Of a stretch of 42,746 nucleotides of DNA, positions 37,408 to 42,746 are shown one piece after another. Location of the stretch: positions 1 to 42,746 of the forward strand of contig JAGYOK010000015.1 in NCBI GenBank assembly GCA_018399685.1, given 5' to 3'. The notes below the pieces were generated by a model. That model saw nothing but the letters and a program-made list of their open reading frames with translations, ran no database searches and had not been told where the DNA came from. A program made the position numbers and the translations under genes. Each line of letters begins with the position of its first letter. Positions within the stretch are counted from its first letter, which is position 1. This DNA is from Alphaproteobacteria bacterium. Its GTDB lineage: Bacteria; Pseudomonadota; Alphaproteobacteria; Micavibrionales; Micavibrionaceae.

Positions 37408-38859
37408 TTAATAAGCTTTGCCAATGATAACAATTTTGCCATTGTCTGCAAAAGGCATGCAACGAGTTGTTAAAGAATATTCTTTCATCACATCTTCATA
37501 GCCGTCTTCTTGCATAACAGAAACAGGAACACGTACAAAGCCTATATTATCCTTTTCAAAAAATGCTTTAAGTCCGGCAAGGTCTGATGCTTCGCTCGTG
37601 TGCTCTTCCCTGAAAGCGACGGCACGAGCAAACAAAGCATCATGGAATTCATCAAGAATAGCTTGAATTGTTTCCAAGAACTCGGCAATAGTGCACGTCC
37701 TTTTTGAATCTTTTCCAAGATCACGGCGGATATAGGTTAACACACCCTCTTCCACTTCACGCATACCGATTTCAACACGTACAGGTATACCTTTCTTGAT
37801 AGAATCCCACATTTTATCGGGGGTGCGCATATCACGGTCATCAACGCGTACACGGATGTTTGCTGCCTTTAATCTGGCTTTCAAATCATCAACATAGTTA
37901 TTTAACGCAGATGCGTCCTGATCCTCTCGAAGGATAGGAATAATCACGACCTGATGAGGAGCAACGCGCGGAGGCATAATCATGCCGTCATCATCGGCGT
38001 GAGTCATAATCATACCCCCTATCATACGCGTCGAAATGCCCCAGCTTGTTGTGTGGGCAAACTCTTCATCACCACTGCGGCTTTGGAATTTAATGCCGAT
38101 TGATTTGGCGAAGTTCTGGCCGAGGTTATGAGATGTTCCGGCCTGTAGTGCTTTGCCATCTTGCATCATGGCTTCAATGGTATAAGTATTATCTGCGCCG
38201 GGGAAACGCTCCTCTTCGGTTTTTTCGCCTGTTATAACAGGTAAAGCCAGATGATCTTCGGAAAAAGCACGGTAGGCTTCCAGCATCTTTAAGGCATCGT
38301 CATTTGCTTCTTTAGCGGTTTCAAAGGCGTTATGACCTTCTTGCCACAAAAACTCTGACGTACGAAGGAAAAGACGTGTACGCATTTCCCAACGCATCAC
38401 GTTGCACCATTGGTTAAGTTTCAGTGGTAAGTCACGATAAGACTGTATCCATCTTACCATGGCATCGCCTATGATTGTTTCAGAGGTCGGGCGGATGATG
38501 TAAGGTTCTTCCAGTTTACCGGCTGGAATCAAGTTGCCGTCCTCATCGGCTTCGAGGCGGTGGTGTGTGACAACAGCACACTCTTTAGCAAAACCTTCAA
38601 CATGCTTTGCTTCGCGGCTCATAAACTCCAGCGGGATCAAAAGCGGAAAATAAACGTTATCAACACCGGCATCTTTTATCATACCATCAAAAGTGTTCTG
38701 CATATTCTCCCAAAGAGCATACCCATAGGGTTTGATAATCATACAGCCGCGTACCGGAGAATTTTCGGCCATCTCCGCCGCTTTAATGACTTGCTGATAC
38801 CACTCTGGAAAGTTCTCTTCGCGCGTTGGCGTGATTGCTGTTTTTGCTTGTTTGCCCAT
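37408..38859 (-). CDS. proS: Prolyl-tRNA synthetase, archaeal/eukaryotic type (ProS type 3)
   Basis: Class II synthetase charging tRNA-Pro. A TTG opens the frame at 38877; ATG 38859 (483 residues) gives the better N-terminus. It reads ENFPEWYQQVIKAAEMAE, then SPVRGCMIIKPYGYALWENMQ, motif 2 RWEMRTRLFLRTSEFLWQEGH, IEALMKDGK-like IEAMMQDGKALQAGTSHNLGQNF, motif 3 GISTRMIGGMIMTH and a terminal Tyr in GKAY. These are the hallmarks of the archaeal/eukaryotic-type enzyme (as in Thermus), not the bacterial type with motifs such as GMIRQQAAG that alphaproteobacteria normally have. The C-terminal zinc domain keeps TTRCMPF but lacks the other three ligand cysteines. Its place between lolC and rnj is the normal alphaproteobacterial proS slot. 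Confidence 0.95.
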   Translation of the reverse strand: MGKQAKTAITPTREENFPEWYQQVIKAAEMAENSPVRGCMIIKPYGYALWENMQNTFDGMIKDAGVDNVYFPLLIPLEFMSREAKHVEGFAKECAVVTHHRLEADEDGNLIPAGKLEEPYIIRPTSETIIGDAMVRWIQSYRDLPLKLNQWCNVMRWEMRTRLFLRTSEFLWQEGHNAFETAKEANDDALKMLEAYRAFSEDHLALPVITGEKTEEERFPGADNTYTIEAMMQDGKALQAGTSHNLGQNFAKSIGIKFQSRSGDEEFAHTTSWGISTRMIGGMIMTHADDDGMIMPPRVAPHQVVIIPILREDQDASALNNYVDDLKARLKAANIRVRVDDRDMRTPDKMWDSIKKGIPVRVEIGMREVEEGVLTYIRRDLGKDSKRTCTIAEFLETIQAILDEFHDALFARAVAFREEHTSEASDLAGLKAFFEKDNIGFVRVPVSVMQEDGYEDVMKEYSLTTRCMPFADNGKIVIIGKAY

Positions 38860-38945
38860 CTTTTTTATTAGCTCCAAAAGTTGTGTGACATTATGAAGAC
38901 TGCGGCTCTTAAGCCAGAGTCTTAATCTTTCTGTCCTCCGAAAAA

Positions 38946-39440
38946 TCAGTCTTTCGGATACTGTCCTTCAATTTTATCGCTAGAGAGTACGGGATTAGCA
39001 CTTTCATGTCCATGCCCTTCTTCTTGATTGGATTGATTATTTGTTGCTTCCAGATTGTAGTTTTCACAAAATCTTTTAATTGAGGGCGTTAGGTCTTTGT
39101 CTCCGAGAATAATCCGACCGTCAGCAAATAAAACCATGTTGGCAATGTTTGGCTCCAATTCTATATCGGTTGGTAAATATAGGCCATAGCGCTCGGCAAG
39201 ATTAATGTTAATTGGGAGGATCACAGGATCGTTTATAAGGCTATTTCCATTATCCGATAAATCCGCTGGAACAACGGGGTTGCCTTTAACGTCGACGCCG
39301 GGAACATATTCCACACTATTTGGCTTTTGCTTGTTTTCAATATGCGCGCATAATTTATCAATAGCTCCGCTATCTTGAGCGTGAGCAATAAAGGGAAAAC
39401 TAATCAATAATAAAAACAATAAATAGCGCATAAAGCGCAC
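38946..39440 (-). CDS. Small secreted protein of unknown function
   Basis: I do not recognise this 164-residue protein. It starts with a clear signal peptide (RYLLFLLLISFPFIAHAQ, cleavage probably after AHA or AQ), so it is periplasmic or outer-membrane directed, with no lipobox cysteine at the cleavage site. The mature part has two cysteines (in KLCAHI and RFCENY), possibly one disulphide. The central segment NINLAERYGLYLPTDIELEPNIANMVLFADGRIILG looks folded, and the tail is polar, with Gln/Asn/His/Glu. The start may be GTG 39440, where AGGG overlaps the rnj stop and has good spacing, or ATG 39431. It lies six bases after rnj, so it is co-transcribed. Relatives often have methylmalonyl-CoA epimerase and a DUF1467 membrane protein here. 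Confidence 0.75.
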   Translation of the reverse strand: MRFMRYLLFLLLISFPFIAHAQDSGAIDKLCAHIENKQKPNSVEYVPGVDVKGNPVVPADLSDNGNSLINDPVILPININLAERYGLYLPTDIELEPNIANMVLFADGRIILGDKDLTPSIKRFCENYNLEATNNQSNQEEGHGHESANPVLSSDKIEGQYPKD

Positions 39441-39446
39441 TTTACC

Positions 39447-41117
39447 CTAAAGATCAATGCACGTCACGTGCACAGTTGTTTTAGGCTGCAAACCAAGTGC
39501 CTGACTCACGTAGCGCCTAAGGGATATGCGAAGGGTTTCTGCAATTTTCTCTTCATTATGAGTGACCTCTATATCCATGGACGCGATGACTTCCACGGTT
39601 TTTTTCTGCAAGCTCTGGATAAGATCGTCTTGAGATTGTTCACAAATCAGACCCACAGTGTCAATTTTCACAGATCCTAAAATGTTTAGATCCTGATCCA
39701 GAACAACAGAAGCATGAACAGCACCGGAATACTGTAACTTGCGCCGCGCCGTGATTGACTGGTGAGTGGCTGGGATAATATGTGTCTTATCAACCGCGAG
39801 CAGTGAAGTTTCAACATGATCGACAATCTTCGGCTCTCCGGGAGCCAGTCGGATTATCGAGCCGTTATAAGGGACAACAACATGTTTAATACCACAAAGA
39901 GAAGCCAGTTTGGCTTGAGCGTTTAGTTGTACGTGTTCTCCATGTACAGGAATTACGCAAGAGGGTTTAATCCAGTTAAGCATCTTTTTTATTTCATCTT
40001 TATAAGGATGCCCAGAAACATGAATTATGTTTTTTGTATCACTGGGAGTAACAATACGTACACCGGCAGCGCTCAGATTATTCTTCACAGCACTTATTGT
40101 ACGTTCATTCCCCGGAATAGCACGCGCCGAGAATATGACCGTGTCATTCTTGTTCAATGACACACTGCGAAACTCGCCCCGCGCTATTTTCGCTAAAGCC
40201 GCCCGATGCTCTCCTTGCGAGCCGGTAACGATTAACACCAGATTTTCATCGGGTAAGTGTGCCAGTTCATCTTCATCCAAGAAAGGTGGAATACCATCAA
40301 GCATCCCGCACTCATAAGCACATCCAGCCATTTTATGCAGCGAACGCCCGACCAGCCCAACGCTTCGCCCGACCTCCTGAGCGGCTTTTGCAACACTAAC
40401 CATTCGGGAGATGTTTGAAGAAAAAATCGTAACGGCAATTTTACCCTTACAAGTTTTAAATTCTTCAATCAAACCCTTGGCAACATCAGCCTCGGAACCA
40501 GCATAGCCATCATGCTCGGCATTAGTGGAATCTCCGATATAAGCGAGAACCCCTTGCTCCCCAATTTTGCAAAAAACCTCTTCCTCGGCTTTTTGCCCCA
40601 TCGGAGAATTCTGATCCAAATTCCAGTCCCCGGTATGAAACAAATTCCCGTAAGGAGTTTCAATCATCAAGGAGAAGCTGTCCGGCACAGAATGTGACAC
40701 TGAAACCATATTCAAGGTAAAACAGCTAATTTCCAGACGTTCCCCAATATCAACAATATGAATTGGAACGCCCTCCACGCCCTCTTGCTCCAGCTTTCCT
40801 CGCAACACAGCAGCGGTAAAACGCGTTGTGTATATCGGACACTGGAAACGCTCCCACAAATAAGCAACAGCGCCAAGATGATCTTCATGAGCATGTGTAA
40901 GCACAAGCCCCTTTAATTTGTCTTTATTCTCTTCTAAAAGCCATGGATCAGGTAAAAGCAGATCAATTCCTGGATAGCGCTCATCCGCAAAACATAAACC
41001 ACAATCAACGGCCAGATACTCCCCATCACATACATAAAGATTGAGGTTGGCTCCGAACTGCTCACTCCCGCCAAGGGGAACAAAAAACAGCCCCTTTTGC
41101 TCCAGAACTTTAGACAT
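39447..41117 (-). CDS. rnj: Ribonuclease J
   Basis: Metallo-beta-lactamase/beta-CASP ribonuclease with 5'-3' exonuclease and endonuclease activity in RNA processing. The 556-residue protein has FVPLGGSEQFGANL at the N-terminus, the zinc motif HAHEDH (75-80), HTGDWNLD, beta-CASP motifs (IFSSNISRMVSVAKAA, VTGSQGEHRAAL, SARAIPGNE), the late HVSGHPYKDE and VIPVHGEHVQLNAQAKLA histidines, and a C-terminal RNase J-specific domain. It is typical of alphaproteobacteria, where rnj sits next to coaX. Confidence 0.96.
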   Translation of the reverse strand: MSKVLEQKGLFFVPLGGSEQFGANLNLYVCDGEYLAVDCGLCFADERYPGIDLLLPDPWLLEENKDKLKGLVLTHAHEDHLGAVAYLWERFQCPIYTTRFTAAVLRGKLEQEGVEGVPIHIVDIGERLEISCFTLNMVSVSHSVPDSFSLMIETPYGNLFHTGDWNLDQNSPMGQKAEEEVFCKIGEQGVLAYIGDSTNAEHDGYAGSEADVAKGLIEEFKTCKGKIAVTIFSSNISRMVSVAKAAQEVGRSVGLVGRSLHKMAGCAYECGMLDGIPPFLDEDELAHLPDENLVLIVTGSQGEHRAALAKIARGEFRSVSLNKNDTVIFSARAIPGNERTISAVKNNLSAAGVRIVTPSDTKNIIHVSGHPYKDEIKKMLNWIKPSCVIPVHGEHVQLNAQAKLASLCGIKHVVVPYNGSIIRLAPGEPKIVDHVETSLLAVDKTHIIPATHQSITARRKLQYSGAVHASVVLDQDLNILGSVKIDTVGLICEQSQDDLIQSLQKKTVEVIASMDIEVTHNEEKIAETLRISLRRYVSQALGLQPKTTVHVTCIDL

Positions 41118-41147
41118 TTCTCTCCTAAATAATTGTAAAAAGAGCTA

Positions 41148-41948
41148 TCATGACTCTTTATTTTTCTTATGCCGCCTGTTGATTTCCAGTAGCCCCTTAA
41201 ATATCAGGCTATCATCAACAGCATCAATTTTCGCTGTATCTTTGGCATAAAGAGAGGCAAGACCCCCCGTAGCGATAACATACGGCTTTTTTGTTTCTCC
41301 GCTATCTTGTAAATCAGAAGTAATATTATCAATAATTTTTTCGATAAGTCCAATATATCCCCAATACATGCCGGACTGCATGGCTGACGCAGTGTTCTTA
41401 CCAATAATGTTTTTGGGCTTTTTTATAACAATTTGCGGAAGCTTTGCCGCGCGCTTTGCAAGAGCATCTGTTGAAAGCTGAATACCTGGCGCGATCACTC
41501 CCCCCTGATATATCTTTTTCGAGTCAATCACATCAAACGTGGTTGCTGTACCAAAATCAACAACAATAGCCGGCAGCGGGTAATGCGAGATAACGGCGCT
41601 GGCGTTAACCAGCCTGTCCGCTCCGACTTCGCCGGGCTGATCCATTTTAAGCTCTATCCCTGCACTGCGGTAATCCACGCATAACGGGCGTTTTGAGAGA
41701 TATTTTTCACAAAAACGAATAAGATGAAAATTCGCATCGGGCACGACAGAGCTGATAATAACATCGCAGATATTGTCCCACGAAATATTTTCAAGAATAA
41801 AAAGCTGGTTAAGGAATACAGCATATTCATCGCCGGAGCGCGCGCCTTCTGTTTTGCATCGCCAGGAGTGGGCAAGCTTCTCGTCATTTCCTTTATCAAA
41901 AAGAGCGAAAACAGTGTTCGTGTTCCCAACATCAATAGCAAGCAGCAT
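41148..41948 (-). CDS. coaX: Type III pantothenate kinase
   Basis: First step of coenzyme A synthesis, phosphorylating pantothenate; the type III enzyme is feedback-insensitive and needs a monovalent cation. The 266-residue protein has LLAIDVGNTNTVFALF (with the metal/ATP Asp6), the GEVGADRLVNASA block, VDFGTATTFDVID with the second Asp, GGVIAPGIQLSTDALAKRAAKLP, and the ATGGLASL C-terminal segment. It lies between birA and rnj with short gaps (30 bases to rnj, 70 to birA), the usual alphaproteobacterial arrangement. Confidence 0.96.
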   Translation of the reverse strand: MLLAIDVGNTNTVFALFDKGNDEKLAHSWRCKTEGARSGDEYAVFLNQLFILENISWDNICDVIISSVVPDANFHLIRFCEKYLSKRPLCVDYRSAGIELKMDQPGEVGADRLVNASAVISHYPLPAIVVDFGTATTFDVIDSKKIYQGGVIAPGIQLSTDALAKRAAKLPQIVIKKPKNIIGKNTASAMQSGMYWGYIGLIEKIIDNITSDLQDSGETKKPYVIATGGLASLYAKDTAKIDAVDDSLIFKGLLEINRRHKKNKES

Positions 41949-42018
41949 GGTTTTGACTTTACTTAATAATTATAACGCAAACGCAGATAATATGATTCAA
42001 AGAGAATCGCAACCCTAA

Positions 42019-42746
42019 TCATACAAAAAACACTTCTCCTGCGGTGATTTTTTGAAGTTTTTTAGTATCTTTACACAAGATAAGCATGCTTCCATCCTCA
42101 TCAACGCCATGAAATAGTCCTTCGATATTATTTGAAGGAAGCTTAACGCATACATTCGTACCTTTTTTGTAAGACAAACGCATGTAATCAGATTTGAATC
42201 CACAAAACCCCTTTTCTATCCATACCGGATAAAGGTCGCCAAACTCTGTTAAAAAGCGATCCAATAATGCTTCTTTAGTGATTGGGGGCTTTTTTTGGTT
42301 TTCAAACAGACAAGTTGAGCCTTCTATTGGAGCACAAGAGATATTAACCCCAATACCGATAATTAGGTGATCTTCTATATTTTCCAGCAATATGCCCGCG
42401 CACTTTTCCCCATTTAGCATGATATCATTCGGCCATTTCAATATGATGTCATCAACACTTTGCAAGGCCAATATGCTTTGAATAGCGTGTGTAAGCGCTA
42501 TACCCGCTATCAATGATAAGGTGGATTTTTGTGCAAGGCTTACTTGAGGGCTAAGCATAAAAGAAAAGCTTAAATTTCCTGAGGCGCTTTTCCACTTTCT
42601 GCCGTGACGGCCATAGCCGCTTGTTTGCTCTAAAGCATGGATAAGTGTACCCTCTTCAGCTTCTCCAGAAACGATCATGGCTTTGAGCGTATCTTGCGTG
42701 CTGGCCAGAGTTTGATATGTTTTGATATTCCAGTTTATGGGATGTG
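42019..42746 (-). CDS. birA: Biotin--[acetyl-CoA-carboxylase] ligase, 5' end outside the window
   Basis: Attaches biotin to the carrier domain of acetyl-CoA carboxylase. The visible part (about 242 residues) has EQTSGYGRHGRKWKS, the biotin-AMP loop equivalent of GRGRRGR, then NLSFSFML, the LKWPNDIMLNGEKCAGILLE signature and VIGIGVNIS, ending in the SH3-like C-terminal domain. An ATG at 42678 is not the true start. The frame stays open to the window edge, and those 22 codons encode the expected N-terminal strand and STQDTLKA (family LxSTNxxA). The start therefore lies beyond 42746. No DNA-binding domain is seen so far, consistent with the non-regulatory class. Confidence 0.94.
   Translation of the reverse strand, partial: HPINWNIKTYQTLASTQDTLKAMIVSGEAEEGTLIHALEQTSGYGRHGRKWKSASGNLSFSFMLSPQVSLAQKSTLSLIAGIALTHAIQSILALQSVDDIILKWPNDIMLNGEKCAGILLENIEDHLIIGIGVNISCAPIEGSTCLFENQKKPPITKEALLDRFLTEFGDLYPVWIEKGFCGFKSDYMRLSYKKGTNVCVKLPSNNIEGLFHGVDEDGSMLILCKDTKKLQKITAGEVFFV

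Overview
The window is a long run of alphaproteobacterial housekeeping genes, with roughly low-40s percent GC by eye. The organism is inferred from family-specific choices. These are LpxI rather than LpxH, a LexA with a GAAC-N7-GAA(C)-type operator, RNase J, type III pantothenate kinase, a YibQ-type deacetylase, and an order (birA-coaX-rnj-proS-lolCD-dnaE, rpsB-tsf-pyrH-frr-uppS-cdsA-dxr-rseP-bamA-lpxD-fabZ-lpxA-lpxI-lpxB, lexA/comEC/gltX, tpiA-secG-pyrG-kdsA-eno) typical of free-living alphaproteobacteria such as Rhodospirillales. The genus cannot be named from sequence alone. No tRNA, rRNA, CRISPR array, insertion sequence or prophage is visible.

Layout. (1) 1-5.3 kb, minus strand: tpiA, secG, pyrG, kdsA, eno. 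(2) 5.4-14.7 kb, mixed strands: ppiD (+), a YibQ-like deacetylase (-), a decayed trpG remnant, an intact isolated trpC (+), lexA (+) with its SOS operator, comEC (-) and gltX (+). This is the rearranged part of the window. trpE, trpD, moaC, moeA and gltA, which commonly sit here in relatives, are absent. (3) 14.8-31.5 kb, minus strand: one long envelope and translation cluster, read rpsB to lpxB. It covers ribosomal protein S2, EF-Ts, UMP kinase, ribosome recycling, undecaprenyl-PP synthase, CDP-DAG synthase, MEP pathway, two tandem site-2 proteases, BamA, Skp and the lipid A enzymes. (4) 31.6-42.7 kb, minus strand: birA (cut by the window edge), coaX, rnj, a small secreted protein, proS, lolC, lolD and dnaE.

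Working together: regions 3 and 4 couple translation (S2, EF-Ts, Frr, ProRS) with outer-membrane construction. UppS and CdsA supply lipid carriers and phospholipid precursor, Dxr supplies isoprenoid precursor, LpxA/D/I/B make lipid A, Skp and BamA handle outer-membrane proteins, LolC/D export lipoproteins and RseP proteases provide membrane proteolysis.

Most unusual points: (a) an archaeal/eukaryotic-type prolyl-tRNA synthetase, without the C-terminal zinc cysteines, in the normal proS slot; (b) two adjacent, both apparently active, diverged RseP-family proteases with enlarged central regions; (c) a readable trpG pseudogene next to an intact trpC; (d) LolD with an acidic N-terminal extension of about 85 residues; (e) a compact foldable leader ahead of rpsB. 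I saw no evidence of a wholly new multi-gene system; these are the best leads.
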